Source: Enchytraeus crypticus (Eukaryota; Annelida; Clitellata; Enchytraeida; Enchytraeidae). Taken from it: 64,000 nucleotides of DNA. Positions within the stretch are counted from its first letter, which is position 1; each line of letters begins with the position of its first letter. Below the pieces are notes generated by a model. It ran no database searches. It was given only the letters and a program-made list of their open reading frames with translations, and had not been told where the DNA came from. A program made the position numbers and the translations under genes. Below are positions 20,960-32,911 of this stretch, piece after piece. The stretch spans positions 2,381,501-2,445,500 of the forward strand of contig CAJHZI010000495.1 in assembly GCA_905160935.1 (NCBI GenBank), in the 5' to 3' direction.

Positions 20960-22715
20960 AATTTTATAACACACTAGATAACATAATTTCACAATAAAAA
21001 AATTTAATGAATATCAGAATATAATAATAGGTGAAGATTTCAATGCTAAAACGTGAGCTATCTAAATTATAAAGAAAATATAGGAAAATATGGAAAAGGG
21101 AGTACAAATAGCAATGGGAAAACATTATTAAATCTAGCCTATCAGTATAGCTTAGTTTTAACTAATACATTATTTGAGCATAAAATGGCACACAGAACAA
21201 CATGGGAAAGCCCAAGGAATCTAGGAAAAATTAAAAAGCCGTAAGAAATCAAATAGATTATATAATTACGAATATAAAACATAGAAAGAACATTGTAAAT
21301 TCTAGATCATATGGAGGATTTTTTACTGATACTGACCATAGATTAGTTATAACTGAAATGAAAACAAAGAAATATTTTAACAATAACAAATTAAAAGTTG
21401 CCAACAAAATATAGTAGATAAATCGAAATTCGGTGATTCTGATATTGAAAAGAAATATAAGGAAACTATGGAAAATAAATTAGAAAAATTACAGGCGGAA
21501 TGTACATGGAAGCAGATAACTAACATAATGAAAGATGTAGGTAAAGAAATCCTAGGATGTACAAATAAAAGTCTCTTCAAATAATAACGAAGTAATTAGA
21601 CTTTCCAAAATGCAAAGGGATATTAGAGGAAGAATACAATTAGAAACAAATGTAGAAATTAAGAAAATATTAAAAAAAGAATGAAATATTGTCATGAAAG
21701 AAATAAAAAACATCCTAAAAAGAGATTTAGAAACCAGAGAAATACAACAGATAGAACTAAATAAAACAAAAAATGAATCAAACCAATTGCTTCAAGTAAT
21801 GAGGTATAGATATTCATCTATAAAAGTAAGCCTAAGGAAAAAATATTCATACAAGAAAAGGATCAATTGATAGTTAACAAAGATGAAGTAACTGAAACTA
21901 TAACAGACTATTTTAAGAACATGTTCAATAAAAACTCAATAGACACAATAAGTGGAATAGAGCCTAGAAAAATGAAAATTCAATTTAGTGAGGGTGAAGT
22001 TGAGAGATCAATTAATAAACTAAAAAACAATAAAAGCGCAGGCCCAGATGGCATATACCCTGAAGAATTAAAACATTGTCCCAAAGTAGTATTTAAAATA
22101 ATAGCAGATAAGTTTAAATAATAGGCTAGCCGAAGGAAATGAACGATTGGAAGAAATAACAGAAGGACTACTAATACCTCTGCAAAAACCTGGAAAAATC
22201 AAAGGAAAAGCAGAAAACCTTAGGCCCATAATCCTTCTAAATACATTGAGAAAGATTTTGTGCATCATAATGTTTAATAGAGTATATGATAAAATAGATA
22301 CTCAAATTCCACCAAGTTAGGCGGCATATAGAAGAGGAAGAAGCACTACAGAAAACGTGTGCTCTTTGAAGTTATTAATAGAATCAAAATACTAATAGAA
22401 AATGTAAAAATAAAGGTTTTGAACGACAATTGTCAAGGTAAAGAAGGATACAGTTGGATAGGCCATATGCTAAGACTAAATGAAAATACTCCAATTAGAA
22501 AAGCTTTAAAATATAGACTACTAAACAATAAAATGAGGGTAGGAATGGGAAATAAATACACATTAATTAAGCAATATAATAATGATATAAGTCAATTAGA
22601 TACCAAATTCAGTCTTATGCAGGGTGATGTTTATGACTTTGCACAGGATCATGATAAGTGGAGGCAGAGGGTTGAGGAGGCTGCTCTGGTGTCCACCGAG
22701 TGACGTCATGCAGAG
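20960..22715 (+). pseudogene. Dead non-LTR retrotransposon (LINE) with internal deletion
   Basis: Frameshifted and stop-ridden ORF2 remnants. An apurinic-type endonuclease begins with IIIGEDFNAK (about 21020) and continues to TLFEHKMAHRTTW, IDYIITN and DTDHRLVITEM (to about 21365). The reverse transcriptase N-terminal half has NNKSAGPDGIYPEELKHC (22025-22080), LLIPLQKPGK, LRPIILLNTLRKI and AAYRRGRSTTEN. The catalytic YxDD region is absent: the frame jumps at about 22370-22430 to a C-terminal GHMLRLNENTPIRKAL (22462-22510). The domain order endonuclease-RT marks a LINE of the RTE/jockey type, but I cannot assign the clade. It cannot move by itself. Confidence 0.8.
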
Positions 22716-23148
22716 TTTTATATATATTCAGTAGCTCTTCTTTGACAAATGATTTATAAAATCAACTTTAAAAATAGAGTTGCAAAATTTGTACATAATT
22801 ATTTGAATTGAATTTATACATTTTATTTAATGAATGATTTAAATTATGGAAACCTACTTCAATACAGTGTGATGCAAACATAAATGTAACTAACAAAATT
22901 AAACTTTATCAGCTTGTGGTAGCGTAAGTTATATAAAGTTAAATTTTGATTGTAGTTTTGAAGTTATTTGTTTTAGTAAAGTTTAGAAAATCTGTGTTTT
23001 TTCGATATTATCATAAACACTGTATTAACATATGAGCTGATTTCTTTAATATTAGATGTAACATATAATCTCACTTTTAAACTTTATTTTTAGACTTACA
23101 AGAGTAAATTTGATACTACAGATAGAAATAAATTGATTGCCGGACAGC
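22716..23148. other. MFAP1 upstream region
   Basis: AT-rich DNA between the dead LINE and the MFAP1 start codon. Promoter and 5' UTR must be here or upstream; no diagnostic motif was identified. AG at 23096-23103 could be an acceptor of a 5' UTR intron (TTTTTAGACTTACAAGAG). Confidence 0.35.
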
Positions 23149-26100
23149 ATGGCTCAACCTAAGGTACCTATACTGTCGACTGCAGGTGCCGTTCCTGTTA
23201 AAAATGAGAAAGGTATGTTTTCCTTTGTACTTCTTGATTAGTTTATGTTTTTACCTTTTTTAACAAAGCTATTTAAATTCTATGGTTAATTATATTTGAC
23301 CTACTAGTAGTCTCTGAAGGATTGACGGACGTCCCTGACATCATCCCCGGATGAGGAAACGGACGTTAAATAAAATGTATTATTAAATTAAATTAATAAA
23401 GTATGATTGATGAATTGAAGGACTGCTCATCTCTTGCACAACATCGAATTTTGTAACTTGTAAATTTTATTTGATGTAATTTTTCTTATGTGTGTAACCA
23501 TACTTGACTGGTTAGACTTTCTTCATAGTTTTGGCATCTTTTTGCAGAAAATTATTTTTATTATTACTGTTGCATATGAAATTTGCATAAAGTTTAATAT
23601 TAATATTAAACTTTTAGTTTAATATTTATGTACATTAAATTCAAATTTACGGCTAAAATTAAATATTTGTACTTTGTTAAATATTAGCTCTCTTAAGTAT
23701 GTGTTTGTGGAACTTGGTTTAAGGTAGACAAATTAAAATGCATTCCTTTATGCTAATTAATGAAACATTAAAATTTGCTCTAAATAAATTTATACAGTTG
23801 CAAATTTTAAGAGATTCTCAATTCTTCAAGTTTGATTTGCTGACATTAGTAGGTAATTGAGGAGTTATGAGAAAGGTTGGATTATATATTTTTATTTTAA
23901 AATTAAATTTTGGTTCCATTAATTTGTTAGATATATGTCATGCAACAGTGCAGCATTTTCATATGGAATGTATCACTGGCAATGCATGTATTTAGGTTCA
24001 GTGTACAAGGAAGCTAAGGGGTATATTTAAAAATACTCGATTATGTTGTCTTTACAGGTCAAATTTCTATGGAAAAAGTCAAAGTTAGCAGATATATTAC
24101 TGGAAAAAGGTTTGAATTATCTATATATAATAATATATATATATATAAATAACATAGGCAATTAATAATTTACTAAACATGTAGAATGCTTTCACGAATT
24201 GCTTACGTGTTTGTTATATGAAAGTGTGAAATGGCAGAATTGTTAAAAGTTGAGATGGATTCTACTTTATGTGAAACAGAATTGTTTTTGAAACGTCCGT
24301 TACTCTAACAGTCTTATGGCTGGTGGATGGCCTTCGAGACTACATCCTTGACATGGCTATTTGTGCCGTTGTTGGTCATAACATAAATTAGCAGCGAGCT
24401 CCGATACATGATCAATCTTCCAGGGTCTCTAGGGAATATAAATTAGTTATTGGCTGACAGAGCTGAGTTTTTAGCCAAGGTTACTTGTTTACGTGGCAAA
24501 CGCTCTAACCGTTATACCATATCCCCTCTCCACTGTCCCACTAAGTATATACTTGAATATAACAGTTATAGAGCTCTTAAATCATTTCATTGGAATCCAT
24601 ATTACAATTACTGCCTTAAGTGCCACTAATGAATTTTGTGATGAATTTTGTGCCTATTCAGCCAGTTAATGAATAGTTTTAAAATTATTTGTTGAAACCT
24701 TATTTGGTGTCAAGGACGATGACTGAGCACCATATGTTGGTTGTATGTGAGCTGTGTGAAAGTTTGCAGCTCGCGATTTAACATACTTCTATGTTGTAGA
24801 ACCTGGTCAACTTAATATTTGAAATATTAAAACAAAGCTCTGATTTAATTTTTCAAAGTTGCCCAGGTTTGGAATATCAAAAATCCTTCAATCTGGCAAA
24901 GATGACAGTGGATATATAGGATACCACATTTACTGGCCAACAGCAAATTTCTGCACTGAAATTCTCACTTTATTTCTTTAATTCAGTATTTGTAAATTTG
25001 TATGCAATAATTACAAATTCATTGCATTAATATAATGAAAGACTTTAATGAAAATGTAAAGTATCTTAAATTTAACATTTAAAGTATAAGTAGGTAGTTG
25101 GTGGACTTCGTAATGTTAAACGACTATCATTAATTTTGTTCTGTTCTGTTGTTATATTAAGTATGAAATTCAAACTGCTTAGGGAGATCAATGCATTTCT
25201 TCTCGGTTTTTGGTTGGAAATTGTGCCGTCCTAAAATAAAGTGTACACGTGTGATTTTTTCGACGGTTTGATGTTTCTAATATGCCTGTAATCATGTGAT
25301 ATATAAACAAATAAATATAATATTATTAACTTAACTTTCAAAATGTTGACTTTGGTGATTTAAGAATATTCAATACTAAACGTTCCTTCTAGTTAATTTA
25401 ATTTTAAGAATTTTAATATATCATGATAATTAAATAATTTTAGTTTATTTGTTTTCTCCCTTCAGACCAGAATATGCGCCGGATTCTAGCGATGAAGAAG
25501 AGGAAACCGTTGATCATAACGTGCTTAGCAAGTTTAGGCACGATGAAGACGACGATGATGAACCAATGGCTGATTTTGAGAGATATGATCGACGAATCAG
25601 ACGCCTACAACAGACGAGAGACTCTGACGTCGACTCGGACGAAGATAGAGAGACAAGGTTTGTCTTTGTAATGGATACTCTTTTTTAAAGTTTTTAAAAA
25701 TAGTTTTCTTTTCTTTTGTATTTTTTGGTATCTACTATCATTTTACTCTCTTTTAGATCTTTTATCGATTAGATTTAGATTTGAAGAAAAGTATCTTTTG
25801 GTATATTGTGTACTATTGTATATTGATGCCAGTAACATTGTAGTTTATTTTACTTATTCGGTTTCCGGATATAATAGTTGGTCGTGACCTGTTTGGGTGC
25901 TGATTTGTACTGGAATCATTGTGCATGGGATGGAATTCTGATCTAGAGGCGATAAAATAGCTTAATATACTCAAGATTTCTCGATGGCATTCTCATTTTC
26001 CACTCTCGATCTATATGAAAAATTCAGGCATGACTAGTCTGTTGGCCTGTTGCTGTGGTTGCCTGGTTATAATTTTCATATACATATACAGTATACTGTT

Positions 26101-29100
26101 ACTATATACTATATATACTGCTATTAGATATATTGTTATTAAATTGTATATGAGCTAATGTTATATATACTGTTATTATATACTAGATATACTGCTATTA
26201 TATATACTGTTATTATATATACTATTATTTTATATACTGCTATTTTGCTATTCAGTAGATAATGTATTTCTTTACACTCACATTATTAAACTAGTACCTG
26301 TTCCATTAGTGTGTATTCGTATTGAAAGCTTTGTGTAAAAATACTTTCACTAGCAATTGTAGTAAAAGTCTCGTGCAACAATACTTTCACTCTAGATTTA
26401 GATATTGCTTGTTATTTCAGCAACTGTACAGAACCTGATGGGTATCGTGGTTTTGTGTTTTATAGAGTTTTACGACATCGTCGACTGCAGGAGCCAGAAA
26501 TACTAGAGGGCCAATCGTCGTCATCAGATGATGATGATGATGATAGAGCGGGGACGAGCGAGAGAGCGAGGGGGAGGGGGGTGGAGGTGGAGGGAGAAGA
26601 GATGAGTGAAGAGGAAGAAGAAGAATTAGATGAAGAGGTTTTATATAAAAAATATTTTGTATTTTATACAATTTTATTCTATTTTGATATGAAACTCTCG
26701 CTGTTACTAATTAATTCCATTCCTCATAAAAGTGTGACTATTCACTGTCAAGGTTGAACAATATAACCAATAGGAAACAAGTATTTAATATTAATATTAA
26801 ACATTTCAATTTTAAATGTCAATTTTAATATTAAACTCTCGCTGTTACTGATTAATTGTATAGTATTGTGGATTTTGTATGTTAAAATGACTTTGAAAGC
26901 GAGTGAGCCTGTGATTTGAACCTCACGTGAACTGTTTCACAGGACAGTGTTTAGGAAATCAGAAATTATATTGTAATATTTTGTTTTTTACAGTTCTATG
27001 TATATTCAGAGTATATACTATTTTAAAATTATACATTTGGAATTAATTTTTTCTCATAACAATGAGATCTTAATCATAAATGATTAAAATACAAAATGTG
27101 ATTAAAAAATTAAAATATTAAAATATAAAATGTAATTTTTAAATTAAATGATTAACATATAAAATACGATTAAAAAATTTAATAATTAAAATATAAAATG
27201 TGATTAAAATAGTAAAAAATTAAAATATAAAATATGGCTGTTTTCTCTGTTTACTATAATGATAATCTAATTTGACAAAAAAGCTGATTTATGTTGATTA
27301 ATTGACTTAATGCTAATTTCAAGTAATAATTTTTGAGTTTCTATATCTTCATTGATTAATTTTGTGTTTTGTTGATAGGAAATTGAGAGGAGAAGAAATG
27401 CATTGAGACAGAAAGTTAAATCTATAAGAGAAGAGGTTTGAAGTTTAGACTATTATATATATATTATATTATATATATATTAAATAGGCCCTTGTAGGGA
27501 GTCTAGTTATTCTCACATCAGGAATTCCCCCGGATAAAGAAAGTAAATAAGCATTATAATGAAATGATCAACTTTATTAATACTTATCACTTGTTTAAAT
27601 ACCACACGTTTAAATGGTTAGGCATTTTAGACCATTTTCCGTTTAACCTGTCCAGTGAATGTCCAAGATTTTACTTTCAGATCAGCGTGGCTGGGATTCG
27701 AACCCACGAGGGTTCTATTCACCTCAGGATCTGTCATTTAATACTTCATGACGTTACCCTACGCTATTAAGATATTCTATGTTCTTGACTTAGTGGTTGT
27801 TATTGACTGTTGTTGACTCAGTCATTGGTTGTTGTTCAGGAGTTGCTCGACGTAGAGGAGGAGAAGTTGAGTGAGGAGGAACCTGGAGAGGCGGAGTCCT
27901 CCGAGTACGAGGAATACTCCGACTCGGAGGAGGAAGATCTGCAGCCGCGGCTTAAGCCAGTTTTTGTTAGAAAGTATGTAATCTGCTTGTCTGTGATTGG
28001 TGAAAGTAAAACGCCAACTTTTGTTGCTGATTTCCTCTCTTGCTGGTTTTTTCAGTGATGGGATGAGCTGGATTTGAAGTTTGATCATAATGGTTTGAAG
28101 TTAGACAGCTAACTGATCATTCTACTGACCAAACACAATAACTTATCATTCTCTGCCATTGTTTCGACAGTTTAGTTCAAAAATCCTAGCAACCAATGTT
28201 AGTATCCTTTTTGTTTTATTAAGTTTATTATTACCTTTTTAATCTATTTTGCATTACACATCTCTACTATCAGAGGCTTCTTACTGACATTGTAAAATTA
28301 ATTTGATTTATATATTGTAGTTATATTTGCTGTTTGTGGACTGTTTTATTATAACATTATTGAATTGATTGCTTGATTGATTGTCTTGAAGGAAAGATAG
28401 AATAACGATAAAAGAGAAAGAGAGTGAGCAACAACAGAAAGATTTAGAGTTGGAGAAGAAGAGAGTGGCCAATGAGAGGAGAGCACAGACGTTAAAGGTA
28501 TTTAGTATTCATTTCATTATTTCTTCATTACTTTAGTTGTTGCATGATCGACTAATTGATTGATTGTTAGATTGGGTAACTGATTGATTTTGATGAGTTT
28601 TTTGATTGATTTTTTAGTGAATTTGTTTGATTGATTTGATTTTTGTTGGTTTTTTCATTTATTTTTCGTTCAATTTCCATTTATCTCATTCATTTATTTG
28701 ATTTGTGAATTATTGTTCGATTATTGATTGACTAATCATTGCCATTTTCCATTGAATCCCAGCTAGTCTAGGTTCGAGATTAGAAAATTGATCGATTGAC
28801 AGAGTGAGTGAGTGAATGAGCGAGCAAACGAGCATTTAATTGACAGACTCACTGACTGATCTGTTGATTGATCGATCTATCAATTGGTCAATAGATTGTC
28901 TGATTGATTATTTGACCCTTTGGCTCACTGATTAATTGTTTTATTAATTTACCGATTGGGTTATCGATTCATTGATTATTATTGCTCTGTTAGAAGCCAA
29001 GATGAGGAGGGAAGCAGGTTAGCAGAAGAAACAAGGATACAATGATCGATTGATTGGTTAATTGTATAATTAATTATCAATGCATTTAATTATCAATTGA

Positions 29101-32100
29101 TTGATTGATTGATTGATTGATGGCTGTGAGGCAGAGTTAGGAGGGAGGTATACGAGCAAAAGAAGGCGAAGGACACGGGTGACTGACTGATTGATTTATT
29201 GACTGATTGATTGATGATTGATTGATAGCTGTTGGAGGCAGAGATAACGAAGGAGGTAGATGAACAGAAGAAGGCAGAGGACACTGGTGACTGACTGATT
29301 GATTGATTGATTGATAGATGTTGGAGGCAGAGATAAGGAAGGAGGTAGATGAACAGAAGAAGGCTGAGGACACGGGTGATGGGCTCAACTCTAATGATGA
29401 GAACGATGAGGAAGCTTACGAGAGCTGGAAGACCAGAGAACTGAAGCGTATCAAGAGGAGCAGAGAGGAGAGAGAAAAGTTTGTACTGCTATAATACACA
29501 TTACATGTTTATAAGTTATGTGGAGTAAGCTTTGGTGTAAGCTATGTGGTGTAAGCTATGTGGTGTAAGTTATATGGCGTAAGCTATGTGGTGTAAGTTA
29601 TGTGGTGTAAGCTATGTGGTGTAAGCTATGTGGTGTAAGCTATGTGGTGTAAGCTATGTGGTGTAAGCTATGTGGTTTAAGCTATGTAGTATTAGCTATG
29701 TAGTATCAGCTATGTAGTAAAAGCTATGTAGTATAAGCTATGTAGTATCAGCTATGTGGTGTAAGCTATGTGGTGTAAGCTACGTGGTGTAAGCTACGTG
29801 GTGTAAGCTATGTGGTGTAAGCTATGTGTTGTAAGCTATGTGGTGTAATCTATGTGGCGTAAGCTATGTGGCGTAAGCTATGTGGTGTAAGTTATGTGGC
29901 GTAAGCTATGTGGTGTAAGTTATGTGGTGTAAGCTATGTGGTGTAAGTTATGTGGTGTAAGCTATGTGGCGTAAGCTATGTGGTGTAAGCTATGTGGTGT
30001 AAGCTATGTAATGTAAGATATGTATTATAATCTATATAGTATAAGCTATTTAGTATTAGCTAGGTAGTATCACCTTGGCTTGCAGATTTACGTCCTTGTC
30101 GTTAGTATATCTCTGAAAAGAAAATTGATTGAAATGAAATTCAAAAGTGAAATGAATATTTTTTGCAAAAGCTCAACACTTTAACTTCACAGCGCATTAG
30201 ATGCAAATTAGTATATTTCTTATAAAATATATATTAAGTGCGTATTTACATTTATTCCCCGTATAAGTCGAGGCTGTTTAAGTGTTATTAGTGACTTTGT
30301 TTAATTGTACACCAAAGTTAATGTCTGTCTTTCTTGTATAATGTGTAATATTGTGGCAACGAAATCCTTGTATTGCTCTTTGGCTGACTTTTAATATCCC
30401 AGTATAACGTTATAATAAGTAATCTATTAACTGACTGGATTGATTGAGCTAAATTTCCATTAAATAATTGTATTCATTCTACTAGTTGTTGGTCTGATAA
30501 TTGTTATTTGAGTCAAATGTAATATGCTGAATTTCATAGACAATCAATCCTCAAATCATTTAGTTATTTTATATTGACTTGTTAGTGATGTCTTAAAAAT
30601 CATTCAGTCAATCTATCAGTTAGCTATTAACTAACTAATAATGCTACAATTATTTTTATATTGACCAGTCACTGATGTCATTGGAACGAATCAATCAATG
30701 ATTTAGTTACATTATGATGACGTGTCACTGATGTCTTAGGATGGAGAAAGACAAGCAGGAACTGGATAGGATACACAACATGACGGAGGAAGAGAGGCGA
30801 CAGGAGTTGAAGATGAATCCTAAGGTCATCACTAACAAGATGCAGAAAGGCAAATACAAGTTCCTACAGAAGTACTACCACAGGGGAGCCTTCTTTCTGG
30901 TAAGAGCTTCATTACGTCACGCCATCTCCTGCTATATGACTGATGTTTCTTATTATTTAATCATCATCATCATCTTCTTCCCTTGAATCCCAAGTCCACC
31001 AGGATCATGATACGAATACATAGATTGTCTCAAATAATCTCTGTCCCACATCACATCATCAGTCAATCCCCTATTTGAGACTTTTCCATTCGTTTAAATT
31101 GTGTAGCAATTTCTGGAGCGCAGGCGCTCACCAACCGAATGCCCTTTCTGACGTTGAGTTTCTTATTATTTAATCACTAAATTTTAAAAATAAATGATAC
31201 TAATATTTATTTACTGGTATTTCCTGAATAAAACATCTGGAAGAGCCTATTTTAGATTTCAGTGAGTTTTGTATAAAAATGTTTGCATTTTATATTAATA
31301 AATATTTACATTTTGATCTTAGCTATGATTCAACTTTTTCCCGTTGTCGTTTAGGTAATTAACTCACACTGTTTTTGCTTTACGATTGATGATGATTTCT
31401 AATTTCTACGTAGGATAAAGACGATAATATTCTACAGCGTAACTTCGCTGAGGCGACTCTGGAGGATCATTTTGATAAGACTGTACTACCTAAAGTCATG
31501 CAGGTCCGTACTTTATCTTTCTCAATGACTGTACCATAAAAAGTATTGTAGAATTTTAAATACTCAGCTATACACTGTATACAATTTCCTCATGTATTCC
31601 TTTGCTATAAATAAAATGTATTGTTATTCGTTAATTTCATCCTTAGATACGTCTTTATCTTTATTCCTTTCTGACTGCATTGCTATCGATCTCGTTTTCT
31701 CTTAGTTATTTGCATATGCTAGTGGTTTTTGATGGTATACACTGTGTTTATTGTAACTGATACCCCACATTATTTTACAGTAAAGTCGTAAAGAGTTGAC
31801 CGATGGTCTTGCAATTTACAGTACTCGACCAGCATCCAATTCTACCAAACTTAGAGAAATTTCTGTTCATTATCTTTAATAACGTGAAAGTTATAGGTTT
31901 GTGAATAGGAGTTGGGTCCGTTAAGAAATTTCCAGTACAGGAATACGGGCGTGATACATGCAGCGTAAAATTACCTCTATCAAAGTAATAGCTAACACAA
32001 ACATAAAATTTCTGCTAATGCTATTTTGAAGAGCAATCATTTCTTTTCAAAACGACATCAAATACTTGCAGATACGTTCTTAATTGACAAAGTTATTGAA

Positions 32101-32911
32101 CTTTTAATGTATGCATTGCATATCTGGGTACAACTGCTATCACAGCAGCTACTGCAGCAGCATTCTCTAACGCCACAGTTAAAATAACTTCTTCGTTTAT
32201 TCTCATAAATACGTTCTTCGAATGTATTTATGAGTTGTCTGTTGCTCTGATCAGGTGAAGAACTTTGTATTTATGAGTTGTCTGTTGCTCTGATCAGGTG
32301 AAGAACTTTGTATTTATGAGTTGTCTGTTGCACTGATCAGGTGAAGAACTTTGTATTTATGAGTTTTCTGTTGCTCTGATCAGGTGAAGAACTTTGTATT
32401 TATATGAGTTGTCTGTTGCTCTGATCAGGTGAAGAACTTTGTATTTATATGAGTTGTCTGTTGCTCTGATCAGGTGAAGAACTTTGTATTTATGAGTTGT
32501 CTGTTGCTCTGATCAGGTGAAGAACTTTGTATTTATATGAGTTGTCTGTTGCTCTGATCAGGTGAAGAACTTTGTATTTATGAGTTGCCTGTTGCTCTGA
32601 TCAGGTGAAGAACTTTGTATTTATGAGTTGTCTGTTGCTCTGATCAGGTGAAGAACTTTGTATTTATGAGTTGTCTGTTGCCCTGATCAGGTGCAAGAAC
32701 TTTGTATTTATGAGTTATCTGTTGCTCTGATCAGGTGAAGAACTTTGGACGGTCAGGCAGAACGAAGTACACCCACCTGGTGGATCAGGACACAACGAGC
32801 TACGAGAGCCCCTGGGTCACAGAGTCGACGATGAACCTCAAGTTCCACAACACCAAGGGTGGCGGCATGAAACAGGTCTTCGAACGACCTGCCGTCAAAA
32901 AACGAAAATAG
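23149..32911 (+). CDS. MFAP1: MFAP1, spliceosomal B-complex protein, 11 exons
   Basis: Eleven exons join in phase: 23149-23212, 24058-24109, 25466-25657, 26466-26637, 27379-27435, 27840-27973, 28392-28497, 29318-29478, 30740-30899, 31414-31503 and 32735-32911. They give 454 aa (human about 439). The N-terminus has [16 protein letters not shown], then [20 protein letters not shown]. Acidic Asp/Glu runs follow, [22 protein letters not shown], then the basic helical region [12 protein letters not shown] and the highly conserved end [55 protein letters not shown] and [20 protein letters not shown]. The family is a nuclear protein of the spliceosomal B complex that contacts Prp38. The name 'microfibrillar-associated' is historical. 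The extreme C-terminus is more divergent than the rest. The start is an ATG in CAGCATGGCT context. The upstream sides of exons 8 and 11 carry tandem copies of their own acceptors, described separately. Confidence 0.95.
23325..23395 (+). repeat. Repeat family D (SINE 3'-end fragment)
   Basis: GACGTCCCTGACATCATCCC then GGATGAGGAAACGGACGTTAAA, in MFAP1 intron 1. Confidence 0.7.
24440..24535 (-). repeat. tRNA-like SINE fragment
   Basis: On the minus strand the sequence reads GGGGATATGGTATAACGGTT and AGAGCGTTTGCCACG, like the 5' half of a tRNA with an A box (TATGGTATAACGG). The B-box region is decayed. It lies in MFAP1 intron 2. Confidence 0.45.
26075..26245 (+). repeat. AT-rich tandem repeat in MFAP1 intron 3
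   Basis: Irregular repeats of TATATACTGTTATTA and TATATACTGCTATTA over about 170 bp. Low-complexity DNA. Confidence 0.8.
27550..27782 (-). repeat. SINE family A, minus orientation, in MFAP1 intron 5
   Basis: Reverse-oriented copy: the plus strand shows ATTATAATGAAATGATCAAC at the left and GGGATTCGAACCCACGAGGG (B box reversed) near 27692, ending in TACGCTATTAAGA. It ends about 60 bases before the exon 6 acceptor, so it has not disturbed splicing signals. Confidence 0.85.
28984..29317 (+). repeat. Tandem decayed copies of MFAP1 exon 8 start
   Basis: Just upstream of true exon 8 (29318) lie copies of its first 60-70 bases, separated by ATTG-repeat spacers. A close copy at 29229-29291 starts TTGGAGGCAGAGATAACGAA and ends GACACTGGTGACTGA. 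A worse copy lies at 29122-29185, and a faint one at 28984-29045. The 29229 copy keeps a full acceptor (TTGATTGATAG). It reads in phase from exon 7 as [21 protein letters not shown], stop, and has no donor. The copies look like unequal duplication mediated by the ATTG tracts. Confidence 0.85.
29525..30070 (+). repeat. 14-bp minisatellite in MFAP1 intron 8
   Basis: About 38 copies of GTAAGCTATGTGGT, with variant units (TAGTATTAGCTATG and TAGTATCAGC) near 29690-29755 and after 30020. It begins about 45 bases after the exon 8 donor. Each unit contains GTAAGC or GTAAGT, a good match to a 5' splice-site consensus. Confidence 0.95.
30968..31165 (-). repeat. Repeat family C (SINE-like), minus orientation
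   Basis: The plus strand reads CCCTTGAATCCCAAGTCCAC, then TTGTCTCAAATAATCTCTGTCC, CATCATCAGTCAATCCCC, and GCGCTCACCAACCGAATGCC then TTTCTGACGTTGA. It matches 42735-42950 in the other orientation over most of its length. It lies in MFAP1 intron 9. Confidence 0.75.
32223..32734 (+). repeat. Minisatellite of 11 decoy 3' splice sites before MFAP1 exon 11
   Basis: Tandem units of 43-45 bp, each with TGAGTTGTCTGTTGCTCTGA, TCAG and then GTGAAGAACTTT, the first four codons of the last exon (VKNF). AG-ended acceptors fall before 32255, 32298, 32341, 32384, 32429, 32474, 32517, 32562, 32605, 32648 and 32691; the true one is before 32735. From a decoy the reading frame gives [12 protein letters not shown] and a stop (or VKNFVFI and a stop in the 45-bp units). 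Only the last acceptor gives the conserved [11 protein letters not shown] continuation. All twelve keep the same AG and pyrimidine context. Confidence 0.95.

Noticed and set aside
29093..29388. Ser-rich minus-strand ORFs (INQSVS repeats)
   Set aside because: Antisense of the ATTG repeats and of the duplicated MFAP1 exon 8 starts.
29525..30070. CRISPR-like array
   Set aside because: Units are contiguous with no unique spacers, and the DNA is eukaryotic; the same holds for the 24-bp, 18-bp, 19-bp and 43-bp arrays.
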